A DNA stretch of 64,000 nt. It comes from Profundicola sp048268105. GTDB lineage: Bacteria; Bacteroidota; Bacteroidia; Flavobacteriales; Weeksellaceae. Positions 17,301 through 25,312 of the stretch are shown one piece after another. The stretch covers positions 1-64,000 of the forward strand of contig JBLWWH010000014.1 in the NCBI GenBank assembly GCA_048268105.1. Direction: 5' to 3'. The notes below the pieces were generated by a model that had not been told where the DNA came from, searched no databases, and saw nothing but the letters and a program-made list of their open reading frames with translations. Position numbers and translations under genes: made by a program. The first letter of the stretch is position 1. Every line of letters starts with the position of its first letter.

Positions 17301-18997
17301 CCACCTATGATTTAACGCAAGCTGTTGAATCCATGTTCTCAACTGAAAATGCACAAAATGGAAATGATTTTGATGAAATGCAGATTAGCTATCACAACTT
17401 CTATAATGATGCGCTTGATGGATCTAATGAGATTTTTAACATCCAGAATTATTCTTCTATTCGAGGAAATGAAGAGATTTTTGTACGCTTTTATTCTCCA
17501 GAAAGCACGTGTTACTCAGTTGATACCTTAACCTTAAAAAACCTAGTTCTACCCGTGCCAATCCCAGGAGAATTTGATGTATGTGATACAAATATCAATG
17601 GCAAGCCAGATATTATCTTTAGTGATTTAGATAATATTGTGATGCCTAACAACACAGAGGGCTATTTCTTTAGTTATTATTGGACTTATGAAGATGCTGA
17701 AAATGCTGTAAATCCAATTATATCTACCGAAGATGCGGTAGACCCGATTGATTTTTTCTATGAATTCAATACACTACCTGAGAAAGTTTATGTTCGAGTA
17801 GATTCTGATAATGGAGAATGTCCAGAAAGTGCTTTTCAAAGTGGGAATATTTGTAGTGGCATTAATGAGGTTATATTAAATGTTGGGGATGATTTAAATA
17901 TAAATATAGCAGAATTTGATTTGCCACCGGTTTGCGACACCTTTGATGAAACAGGAGAAATCGATAACCCAAGCTATAATGATGGTATTGCAGATGGAAT
18001 TGATTTAACTCAGAATGAATCTGAAATTATTCAGGCAACAGGTGCCAACTTAGGAGACCTAAGACTTTTGTATTATGAAACTTTAAACGATTTAGAAACA
18101 GATATTTATCCTTATGGAAATAATGTAATAGAAGATCCAACGAACTATACCAATATAAATAGCCAAGGGCTTCCGATTGAGCAAGTTTATGTGAAAATAG
18201 AATACACCAACAATAATTATTGTCCTATATATGTTATCTTAAATATTACCGTGTTGAACGGACCAGAGTTATTCCCAAATGAAGTATATTATATTTGTCC
18301 AGACAGCGAGGTAGATATACTTTTAGACATTCCGATGGGAGAAGATATTGCTAATTATTCCTTTGAATGGACACTACCTGATGGGACAATAATTACAGAT
18401 CAACATGAGCTACTTAACGCCACTCAAATTGGAATTTACTCAGTGAGAATTACTGATAATAGAACGAATTGTTCATCTCCTATAATGAATTTTAGTGTTC
18501 AAGAAATTGATCCACCACATATTATTAATTTGGTGGTTGAAAACGAATCATCCATTACAGTGGTGGCTACAGGTTTTGAAGATTTAGCTTTGGAATACTC
18601 TTTAGATGGGATTAACTTCCAAAACAGTAATACATTCCATAATTTAGAACCTGGATTGTATACGGTTTGGGTGAGATATATTTATAATAATAGAATGTGT
18701 GTTAGCGAACCTAAAAGCACTATCTTAATAGAAATATTTAATGTAATAACGCCAAATGGAGATGGATACAATGATTGTATTTCTTTTGATAATCTTCATG
18801 TATTTGGAAGTGATAATTCTATCTTGATTATGTATGACAGATATGGTAAAGTTATTTTCACAGAAAAAAGTAATTCGATTATCAAATGGTGTGGACATTA
18901 TGGTGGCAGAGTATTGCCGAGTACAAATTATTGGTTTAAATTAATTATACCAGATGGTAGAGAAAAAACAGGTTATATAACGTTAAAAAATTATTAA
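14336..18997 (+). CDS. Giant modular surface protein with T9SS type B C-terminal domain
   Basis: A 1553-residue exported protein. After an N-terminal hydrophobic leader (4-28) comes a conserved globular region (about 50-300) with FEVDYTDTRSTESYEM, then eight or nine repeated modules of 90-130 residues, each opening with a Cys-Asp motif (VCDNNADGEE, VCDTNINGKP) and holding a YY....DA....N.I stretch and a closing Cys. The last 85 residues are the gliding-motility-associated type B domain (NVITPNGDGYND, YDRYGK, GYITLKNY). The modules look like disulfide-stabilised beta folds with acidic, perhaps calcium-binding, loops (inference). Role likely adhesion or gliding surface; function otherwise unknown. 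Starts 2 bases after lnt; a paralog follows. Confidence 0.85.
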   Translation: MRKSLILFCLFISLVILGFNINLFTSLAPMQEAMNPEIRIAGSTETEINCEVANPNDQFTFEVDYTDTRSTESYEMNTIPYAPLIAFNDVANLGTEIDFNGIDKFSPTINFFQFSFFDETTSELAIGENGVISMDPLQGGDINLRYPSADLPNSNLTRNSIFAAHYDLRIDGVAGAAVYYNMIGTFPARKMVITYVDAEVFYCTDNRTTSVQVVLEELTNRIQIFIKDKVMACGAITNAVVGIQDKYGTLGYSPAGRNYSDGNWGAQNEAYEFTPNGARMPSIAWIEGGYTPNDPGNNIIGTGEQITVNADLTDLQYTVEVRYPNYRNPQGDIVDLILHDEITVSPFYPIALNDQVVMCNNSVNLNDFNNYISLNPAGNFTITYYYDQALTNPIPNPTNFSFTGDTITIYAQVAFDNTCFDVSSLEISSVLGFLQIDPNNLELYICDNVDSNNLEGVENNQAVSDLDEYLFGNIPNGDVNYYSSSTSTTLINQLNITDGTQVWVDVLVEGENSCRTPRIGPITIRFYDVPEFLSIPSDLELVLCDKDFNYREEFDDNQTWQSFLADNGLVTNDPNHTITVYETEEDAIAGTNALTQVTMDQSDITYNPQNNSREAQLFIRIEDENGCFSIKEITARIRFYGVKAIDTPLFNFCVNEGTNISIDLSCFLADADFNNDGNFSEGMFNQIYFEDGTTSNDINDVYDISYHNTEADAKAGINEIDENQTITTADVGNKIFYVRFTLCESCTADGDDCYTVKKIRFRIVTTKPNTEVVDVCHENEDSTFVPNLNIFNLQLFDNPNAYTIAYYENENDAYNQTNQITEYTFTGNNFLWVRISSNLNFSSTSCFENPVNPCEGVYRIQFVFGAQIEAIDFPEQQIHGVCDNNADGEELFDVTIFEEDIYQGEASFEYYNNLNETTLVLSNRINDPTQVLFAGTDGSATKTIYAKLNFDDSSCYQIVRLTITLNFIPPILTENAFLCACLPNPGQYATYDLTQAVESMFSTENAQNGNDFDEMQISYHNFYNDALDGSNEIFNIQNYSSIRGNEEIFVRFYSPESTCYSVDTLTLKNLVLPVPIPGEFDVCDTNINGKPDIIFSDLDNIVMPNNTEGYFFSYYWTYEDAENAVNPIISTEDAVDPIDFFYEFNTLPEKVYVRVDSDNGECPESAFQSGNICSGINEVILNVGDDLNINIAEFDLPPVCDTFDETGEIDNPSYNDGIADGIDLTQNESEIIQATGANLGDLRLLYYETLNDLETDIYPYGNNVIEDPTNYTNINSQGLPIEQVYVKIEYTNNNYCPIYVILNITVLNGPELFPNEVYYICPDSEVDILLDIPMGEDIANYSFEWTLPDGTIITDQHELLNATQIGIYSVRITDNRTNCSSPIMNFSVQEIDPPHIINLVVENESSITVVATGFEDLALEYSLDGINFQNSNTFHNLEPGLYTVWVRYIYNNRMCVSEPKSTILIEIFNVITPNGDGYNDCISFDNLHVFGSDNSILIMYDRYGKVIFTEKSNSIIKWCGHYGGRVLPSTNYWFKLIIPDGREKTGYITLKNY

Positions 18998-19071
18998 AAT
19001 CGAAATTCAGTTAAATTTAGTTTGAATTAAACTGTAGTTTAAATCCAAACTCAAAAACAAGAAAAACTCAA

Positions 19072-22000
19072 GTGCGTCTTAAGACAATATTTATTTACTT
19101 CAGCTTCCTACTCATATCCTCTGTATATGGGCAGCAATGTCTTGATGTAGAAGCAACTTCAACTACCGGAGCCAGTTCGGTTACGGTGGATTGTGATTTT
19201 GCTATTGATGGAGAGGTTTGTATAGACTTGCAAGTGGATTATACCGACGTAGCATCCACAGAATCTTATGATTACGCTTCTATAGCATTTAACCCGGAAA
19301 TTCCATTTAATCAAGGAACGCCGCTCACCCCTAATATGCCGTTAGCTAATGGTATAGTCGATGATAAATTCTCAGAAGCAATTCCATTAGGTTTTTCATT
19401 TTGTTTTTATGATCAAAATTTCACCGAAATTGTTATTGGAACTAATGGCATTCTAACTTTTGACTTAGAAGAAGCTGGAGCCGATGCTCCATCAGGCATA
19501 TCCGTAACAAACCCCAATCCTGCCTTGATTGATAACGCTATATTTGCTGTACAACATGATCTTATTTTCAATACTTCTACTTCCTCAGAAATATATTATT
19601 CTACTATAGGTACTGCTCCTTGTAGACAGTTTGTGGTAAATTTTTATGAAGCTGCCGTTTTTGGTTGCCCAAGGAAAAGCACAATTCAAGTTGTTTTGCA
19701 TGAGTTTACTAATGAAATAGAAGTTCATATTTTGGATAAACCCGAACATTGTGATAATGGTAGAAATGGAAATGCTCTATTAGGAATCATGAATGGAGAT
19801 GGTAGCTTGGGAATTTCGCCACCAGATAGAAATACAGGTGAATGGGGAGCTTCTAATGAATCTTGGAGCTTTTTCCCAACCGGAAATACTCCTCCTAATA
19901 TTGTTTGGTATGATGACATCGGAGAAATAGTTGGAAACGGTGAGCAGATAAGTGTTTGCCCAATTCGAAACACAAGCTATACTGTAGAAGTACAGTATCA
20001 GAGTTGTGATGGGAATACGCTTTTTGGAACAGATCAAATAGATGTAAATTACGCCGCCGAATTTCCAATAGTAGAAAATAATTCCATCTATATTTGCGAT
20101 GAAGATAACAACGGATCGGAGACAATCACCCTATCAGATTTTAATGAAACGATTTCTCTTAATAGTGTAAATAATTTCATATTTACCTATTATGCTAGCG
20201 AGAGTGATGCTATTAATCTTCTTAATCCAATAACAACACTCACTGTAACTGAAGATACAGTTTTTTATGTTTTGATTGCTAATGCTTCTAATCCTAATTG
20301 TTATACGATTACACCTATTAGCATAAGTTTCACAGCCGCAGAGTTAGGACTAATGACCATTCAACTGTGTGACAATAATAATGACGGGGTAGAGCCCAAT
20401 GTTAATTTAACAAACTATGTAAGTAATCTTTTAAACAATATTAATTATGTTGGATATAGCATTCATTTAAATGAAAATGATGCCATCAACCAAGCCAATG
20501 AGGTAACAGAAGCTAACCTGACGTCTAGCAACAGCTTATGGGTCAATCTTCAAATTTCTGAGCAATGTAATCAAATCCTAGGTCCGATTAGAATTAGATT
20601 TTTATCTGCTCCACCAGATAGAACGGCGGATACCATTGTTTTTAATGATTGTGATATAAATTTCAACCATAGAGAGCCCTTTGAATGGGAAACAGAAATA
20701 CCCAATGTGATGGATATTTTCCCAGGCGAAACTTTCACAGTACACACAAGCTTAGCCAACGCTAATAATAATTCTGGAAGACAAACTCAAATTGCCGACA
20801 ATGTAAATCCTTATTATGTAAGAATTCAAAATGCCAATGGATGTTACACCGTGGTGGAAGTTCCTGTGGAGGTAGATTTTTATGGTGTGGATGCCGTCGC
20901 CGTAACTGAAAACATCTGTTTTGATGGAACGCAGGATATAACGGTCAATTTAAATGACTATTTAGATGAAATGCTTATTGATCCTTTAGAAGGAGTGGAT
21001 ATTTCATTATATGCAACAAATGCTGACGCAGAAGGTCATGTTGTGGAGAATATAATCGAACCAATTCAAACGATCACTGAAGATGGCTATCATGTTTTAA
21101 CCACTTTTTATGTTCGCTTTCAAATTAGTGAGGATTGTTATACAGTCAGAGCTATCAGGATTAGACTGGTGCATCCTATACTTATGGAGAATCCAATCAA
21201 CGTATGCGATATTTTCAACGACGATAGCGAAGAAAATAGTCTAAGTATTTATGATTCCTATATTTTAGGTGACCAAGTAGGAAACGTAAAATATTATTTG
21301 AATCAGAATGATGCCAATATCGATCAAAATCAAATTGAGACTTACACCTTTACAGAAAACATTAGCTTATATGTTCGAATCGAAAGTTATGGATGCGTAG
21401 AAATCTATCCCGTAGATTTTCAACTTTCGTCTGTAGTACCTTCTCAAAACCTGAACATCGCTCTTGGAGAAGTATGCGACACTAATGAAAATGGACTTAC
21501 AGAATTAGACTTGACTTCTTTTGAATCCGAAATTTATACTGGCCCTCAAGAGGTTAGTTTTAATTACTATGAAAACTTTAATCCTTTAACTCAAGAACTA
21601 AGTTCACCTATCGCTAATCCTGAATCTTATCCAGTAACTGGAGATATTATTTTCTATGTGGAAATAGTAGAGGAGAATGAAATTTGTAGTGGTATTTCAG
21701 AGGTTCAAATCAGCATTAATTTTTCACAACCTTTTGAAATCTTACCTGCTGATTTATATACTTGCGATTTTGAATTTGACTTGAATGAAGAATTTAATCT
21801 AAACGATGCGCTACCTCAATTAACCGCAGAACTCATAAATTTCGAGCCAGGTTTATATACTATTAAATATTATAAATCTATGGAAGATCTTGAAAACGGT
21901 GTGAATGACGTAGGTCCTATCTTTACTCCTAATTCAGCATTGTACCCTATTTATGTGGAGTTTGTCAATAATATTACGGGCTGCACTGCGATTGAAGTTC

Positions 22001-23304
22001 TTACGCTTCATACGGTGGGCGCTCCTAAACCTATCGCAAGTAGTACTGGTGTTTGTGATAATAATATCAATGGTATATATGATTTAGATTTAAATATTCT
22101 CGGTGGTTTGGTTATGGAAGGTAATACAGAAGGTTTTATTTTCACATATCATCTAAGCCAAGAAGAAGCCATAGAAAACACTCGAGCATTAGACGCAAGT
22201 GTAATATATGAAGCAGATCCATTTCCAGATAGAATTTGGGTAAGAGTTGAGAATGCTTTAGTTGAAGATTGCTTTGATACAAATTATGTTAATATGATTT
22301 TTAATCCATTAACAGAAATCGACGAGCACGAATTGTATCAATTTAGTTGTGATGTTGACAATGATGGATACTCTAATTTTGATTTAACTTTTGTAGAGGA
22401 TTATTATCCAATAAGTCAATACAATCTTGCTTATTACGAGAGTTTACAACAAGTAAATGATTTTGCTGCGCCGATCCTAAACCCGAGTGAATTCATCAAT
22501 ACAGTGGCCAATAATCAGGAGATTATTGTTGTGATTAGTTCAGAGAATAACTGTCCTATTTATACTACCTTAGAGTTAGAAGTTATTCCAACACCACGTG
22601 TGCGATTAGAGACCGCATTTTTCTGTCCTGGATATACAACCGATGTGGTTCCTGAAGTATTAGATCCCTCTGCTAATTATAGCTATGAGTGGATAAATAG
22701 TGCAGGCGAAATCGTTTCCACAGAATTTATCTTAACTGATATTGGTGAAGAAGAAACATTTACACTTTGGGTTACTGATGTAGATTTCCCTGAATGTAAA
22801 ACTCCGTTTGAGGTAGAGGTCCGCTCCTACCAAGATCCCGTGATTCAATCTATTATTGTAGAAGGAAATACAATTACAGTTATAGCCACCGGTAGTTTCC
22901 CTATTGAATATTCTATGGATGGAATCAATTGGCAAGGACTCAACTACTTTACCGACCTTCCCATTGGGCCACATACTTTCTGGGTAAGATATATTGCAGA
23001 AGGCTGTGTTAGTGATCCTAAACGAGGTTTAATTTTAAATATTCCTAATGTTATAACGCCAAATGGTGATGGATACAATGATTATATTAGAGTTGATGAT
23101 TTAGATGTTTTCGAAGGAGCTTATTGTACATTTCAGATATATGATCGATATGGTAAAATGATTTTCCAAGAGCAAAGCAATACTTTTGTTCAATGGGATG
23201 GTAAATATTTAGGTCGAGTTCTTAACTCAACGGACTATTGGTATGTATTAATTTTACCAGACGGAAGAAAGTATAGAGGACATTTTACTGTGAAAAATTA
23301 TTAG
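19072..23304 (+). CDS. Giant modular surface protein with T9SS type B C-terminal domain, paralog of the preceding gene
   Basis: A 1410-residue exported protein starting with GTG; the leader MRLKTIFIYFSFLLISSVYG is a good signal peptide and no better start exists. Its plan matches the upstream 1553-residue protein: a shared N-terminal region (LQVDYTDVASTESYDY), about nine modules that begin with CD motifs (ICDEDNNGSE, LCDNNNDGVE, VCDTNENGLT, VCDNNINGIY, SCDVDNDGYS) and a nearly identical type B tail (NVITPNGDGYND). The two genes arose by duplication and then changed module content. The 74-base gap holds two short inverted repeats (AGTTT/AAACT). An adhesin-like role is inferred from architecture only. 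Confidence 0.85.
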   Translation: MRLKTIFIYFSFLLISSVYGQQCLDVEATSTTGASSVTVDCDFAIDGEVCIDLQVDYTDVASTESYDYASIAFNPEIPFNQGTPLTPNMPLANGIVDDKFSEAIPLGFSFCFYDQNFTEIVIGTNGILTFDLEEAGADAPSGISVTNPNPALIDNAIFAVQHDLIFNTSTSSEIYYSTIGTAPCRQFVVNFYEAAVFGCPRKSTIQVVLHEFTNEIEVHILDKPEHCDNGRNGNALLGIMNGDGSLGISPPDRNTGEWGASNESWSFFPTGNTPPNIVWYDDIGEIVGNGEQISVCPIRNTSYTVEVQYQSCDGNTLFGTDQIDVNYAAEFPIVENNSIYICDEDNNGSETITLSDFNETISLNSVNNFIFTYYASESDAINLLNPITTLTVTEDTVFYVLIANASNPNCYTITPISISFTAAELGLMTIQLCDNNNDGVEPNVNLTNYVSNLLNNINYVGYSIHLNENDAINQANEVTEANLTSSNSLWVNLQISEQCNQILGPIRIRFLSAPPDRTADTIVFNDCDINFNHREPFEWETEIPNVMDIFPGETFTVHTSLANANNNSGRQTQIADNVNPYYVRIQNANGCYTVVEVPVEVDFYGVDAVAVTENICFDGTQDITVNLNDYLDEMLIDPLEGVDISLYATNADAEGHVVENIIEPIQTITEDGYHVLTTFYVRFQISEDCYTVRAIRIRLVHPILMENPINVCDIFNDDSEENSLSIYDSYILGDQVGNVKYYLNQNDANIDQNQIETYTFTENISLYVRIESYGCVEIYPVDFQLSSVVPSQNLNIALGEVCDTNENGLTELDLTSFESEIYTGPQEVSFNYYENFNPLTQELSSPIANPESYPVTGDIIFYVEIVEENEICSGISEVQISINFSQPFEILPADLYTCDFEFDLNEEFNLNDALPQLTAELINFEPGLYTIKYYKSMEDLENGVNDVGPIFTPNSALYPIYVEFVNNITGCTAIEVLTLHTVGAPKPIASSTGVCDNNINGIYDLDLNILGGLVMEGNTEGFIFTYHLSQEEAIENTRALDASVIYEADPFPDRIWVRVENALVEDCFDTNYVNMIFNPLTEIDEHELYQFSCDVDNDGYSNFDLTFVEDYYPISQYNLAYYESLQQVNDFAAPILNPSEFINTVANNQEIIVVISSENNCPIYTTLELEVIPTPRVRLETAFFCPGYTTDVVPEVLDPSANYSYEWINSAGEIVSTEFILTDIGEEETFTLWVTDVDFPECKTPFEVEVRSYQDPVIQSIIVEGNTITVIATGSFPIEYSMDGINWQGLNYFTDLPIGPHTFWVRYIAEGCVSDPKRGLILNIPNVITPNGDGYNDYIRVDDLDVFEGAYCTFQIYDRYGKMIFQEQSNTFVQWDGKYLGRVLNSTDYWYVLILPDGRKYRGHFTVKNY

Positions 23305-23333
23305 AAAATAGATTTGAAATATAAAATAATCAT

Positions 23334-23341
23334 TATCTTTG
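23334..23341 (+). promoter_or_regulatory. TAnnTTTG promoter with no gene for 200 bases
   Basis: TATCTTTG with a TTTG at 23313-23316 (17-base spacer). The next gene, rpmB, has its own closer promoter, so this one may start a small RNA or a long alternative leader. Confidence 0.45.
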
Positions 23342-23346
23342 CGACT

Positions 23347-23462
23347 TCCAATTTTAAGGCCATACCCACCTTAATAACTGATTCTCAAATAATAGTATAA
23401 GAAGTAAAGCCGAATTTCGATAGGAAGTTCCAAATTTACAAGTTTTTAATTTTTAAGAACTT
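23347..23462 (+). ncRNA. Possible small RNA or long rpmB leader
   Basis: The stretch downstream of the orphan promoter has no reading frame. ACTTCC at 23344-23349 can pair with GGAAGT at 23423-23428, and AAGTTC at 23425-23430 can alternatively pair with GAACTT at 23457-23462, two mutually exclusive stems. No known RNA family is recognised and no strong terminator ends it. It could be a regulatory leader for the ribosomal protein genes. Ends are guesses. Confidence 0.25.
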
Positions 23463-23516
23463 AGCAAGAATTATAAAATATAGCGAATCTGGTTTGCAAG
23501 ACACAAAAATAATTTG

Positions 23517-23524
23517 TTACTTTG
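23517..23524 (+). promoter_or_regulatory. Promoter of the rpmB-rpmG-DUF4295 operon
   Basis: TTACTTTG, one base off TAnnTTTG, with TTG at 23494-23496 (20-base spacer). It would give a leader of about 20 bases before the rpmB ATG. Confidence 0.5.
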
Positions 23525-23549
23525 CACTCCGTTTTAAAAACGAAAAATC

Positions 23550-23786
23550 ATGTCACGAGTTTGTCAAATAACAGGTAAGAAAGCACAAGTAGGAAACAAA
23601 GTTTCTCACGCCAACAATAAAAGCAAAAGAAGATTCGAAGTGAATCTGCTTAAAAAACGTTTCTATGTACCATCAGAAGAAAAATGGGTAACTTTAAAAG
23701 TTTCTGCTAATGGTTTAAAAACCATCAATAAGATCGGTATCGAAGAAGCTATGGAGCGTGGACGTAAAATTGGTTTAATCAAATAA
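23550..23786 (+). CDS. rpmB: 50S ribosomal protein bL28
   Basis: Ribosomal protein bL28 (78 aa), basic, starting MSRVCQITGKKAQVGNKVSH as in other Bacteroidota, with SHANNKSKRRF and the ending RGRKIGLIK. The usual length is 78-80. It is the first gene of the conserved flavobacterial group bL28, bL33, DUF4295, FtsY, with 12 bases to rpmG. One Cys only, so it is the form lacking a CxxC zinc ribbon. Confidence 0.97.
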   Translation: MSRVCQITGKKAQVGNKVSHANNKSKRRFEVNLLKKRFYVPSEEKWVTLKVSANGLKTINKIGIEEAMERGRKIGLIK

Positions 23787-23798
23787 TAGTATTGTATC

Positions 23799-23981
23799 AT
23801 GGCTAAAAAAGGGAATAGAGTACAAGTAATTTTAGAATGTACTGAACATAAAGAAAGTGGAATGCCGGGAACTTCTCGATACATTACTACTAAGAACAAA
23901 AAGAATACTCCAGATAGAATGGAAATCAAAAAATTCAATCCTATCTTGAAAAAATATACACTTCATAAAGAAATTAAATAA
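23799..23981 (+). CDS. rpmG: 50S ribosomal protein bL33
   Basis: Ribosomal protein bL33 (60 aa), MAKKGNRVQVILECTEHK, with the YITTKNKKNTPDRMEIKKFNP core. The zinc-ribbon cysteines seen in some bL33 copies are mostly missing (a single Cys), so this is the zinc-independent form. It sits 12 bases after rpmB and 8 bases before the DUF4295 gene. Confidence 0.97.
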   Translation: MAKKGNRVQVILECTEHKESGMPGTSRYITTKNKKNTPDRMEIKKFNPILKKYTLHKEIK

Positions 23982-23989
23982 TCTAAATC

Positions 23990-24142
23990 ATGGCTAAGAA
24001 ATCAATTGCAACACTACAGACAGGTTCAAAGAAACTTACCAAAGCTATCAGAATGGTTAGATCTCCTAAGACTGGAGCTTACATTTTTGAAGAAAGAGTA
24101 TTAAATGCTGATGAGGTTAACGACTTTTTAAACAAAAAGTAA
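23990..24142 (+). CDS. DUF4295 small basic protein
   Basis: A 50-residue lysine-rich protein starting MAKKSIATLQTGSKKLTKAI and ending FLNKK, the flavobacterial DUF4295 family. It is always found after bL33 in these bacteria, and its size, charge and position suggest a ribosome-associated small protein (inference; its role is not established). It lies 8 bases after rpmG and is closed by a terminator 27 bases later. Confidence 0.9.
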   Translation: MAKKSIATLQTGSKKLTKAIRMVRSPKTGAYIFEERVLNADEVNDFLNKK

Positions 24143-24169
24143 GAAACTCAGTAATTAAAATATTATACA

Positions 24170-24198
24170 AGTCGTTGCGTGTACGTAGCGGCTTTTTT
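24170..24198 (+). terminator. Terminator after the rpmB-rpmG-DUF4295 operon
   Basis: AGTCGTTGC at 24170-24178 pairs with GTAGCGGCT at 24185-24193 (9 pairs including G-U pairs, 6-base loop), followed by six T. Confidence 0.75.
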
Positions 24199-24275
24199 GT
24201 ATTTTTAACTTTTATTTTTAACAATAGTTCGAATTGCATCAAGCTTATATTCGAAATACGTAATTCGATTACAAA

Positions 24276-25241
24276 ATGAGTTGGTTTAAAAGAGTTTTAG
24301 GAAAAGAAAAAAAGGAAACCCTCGATAAAGGTTTAGAGAAATCTAATCGCTCCTTTTTAGATAAAATGAGCCGCGTCGTCGTGGGTAAAACCAAGGTGGA
24401 TGACGAAGTTCTGGATGAACTAGAAGAAATTCTTATTACGTCGGATGTGGGAGTTGATACCACCATCAAAATCATCCATCGAATCGAAGATCGTGTTGCT
24501 AAAGATAAATATGTTAATAGCAGTGAGTTAGATGTAATTCTTCGAGAAGAAATTATGGGCTTACTTTCTGAAAACGAAACTACCAATTTCGAAGGATTAG
24601 ATATACCTATTCTACCCAATGGCGATCCCTATGTCATCATGGTGGTTGGCGTGAATGGTGTAGGCAAGACTACCACTATAGGTAAACTTGCTTATCAACT
24701 TAAATCAAAAGGTAAAAAAGTAGTTTTGGGTGCTGGAGATACTTTTAGAGCTGCAGCAGTTGATCAACTACAGATTTGGAGTGACAACACCGGGGTTCCT
24801 ATCGTAAAGCAAGCTATGGGCTCCGATCCTGCTTCTGTGGCCTATGATACAGTACAATCTGCCAAAGCACAAGGTGCAGATGTTGTATTACTTGATACAG
24901 CCGGTAGATTGCATAACAAAGTGAACTTAATGAACGAGTTATCCAAAATCAAACGTGTTATGCAAAAGGTGATACCGAATGCTCCACACGAAGTTATGCT
25001 CGTACTAGATGGCTCTACGGGACAAAATGCATTCGAACAAGCCAAACAATTCACACAAGCAACAGAAGTTTCATCTTTAGCCATTACTAAGCTAGATGGT
25101 ACCGCAAAAGGTGGTGTGGTTATCGGAATATCAGACCAGTTCCAAATTCCAGTTAAATATATTGGTGTCGGCGAAGGAATGGATGACCTACAAGTGTTTA
25201 ACAAAGCTGAGTTTGTAGATAGCTTCTTTAAAAAGAATTAA
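24276..25241 (+). CDS. ftsY: Signal recognition particle receptor FtsY
   Basis: FtsY (321 aa), the membrane-associated GTPase that docks ribosome-SRP complexes at the Sec translocon. The N domain is 1-100, and the G domain holds GVNGVGKTTTIGK (G1, about 125-137), DTFRAAA (G2 region), DTAGRLHNK (G3), TKLDGTAKGG (G4) and GVGEGMDDLQ near the end. It lacks the long acidic A domain of enterobacterial FtsY, which is normal here. It forms its own unit between two terminators, in the usual place after DUF4295. Confidence 0.96.
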   Translation: MSWFKRVLGKEKKETLDKGLEKSNRSFLDKMSRVVVGKTKVDDEVLDELEEILITSDVGVDTTIKIIHRIEDRVAKDKYVNSSELDVILREEIMGLLSENETTNFEGLDIPILPNGDPYVIMVVGVNGVGKTTTIGKLAYQLKSKGKKVVLGAGDTFRAAAVDQLQIWSDNTGVPIVKQAMGSDPASVAYDTVQSAKAQGADVVLLDTAGRLHNKVNLMNELSKIKRVMQKVIPNAPHEVMLVLDGSTGQNAFEQAKQFTQATEVSSLAITKLDGTAKGGVVIGISDQFQIPVKYIGVGEGMDDLQVFNKAEFVDSFFKKN

Positions 25242-25270
25242 TTTTATAGAAATAAAAAAACAACATATCG

Positions 25271-25297
25271 AACCATGGCCAAAAGCCATGGTTTTTT
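25271..25297 (+). terminator. Terminator between ftsY and guaA
   Basis: AACCATGGC at 25271-25279 pairs perfectly with 25285-25293 (9-bp stem, 5-base loop) followed by TTTTTT. It ends only 15-16 bases before the guaA ATG, which leaves almost no space for a separate promoter. Confidence 0.85.
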
Positions 25298-25312
25298 ATT
25301 AAATTCGCTTCC

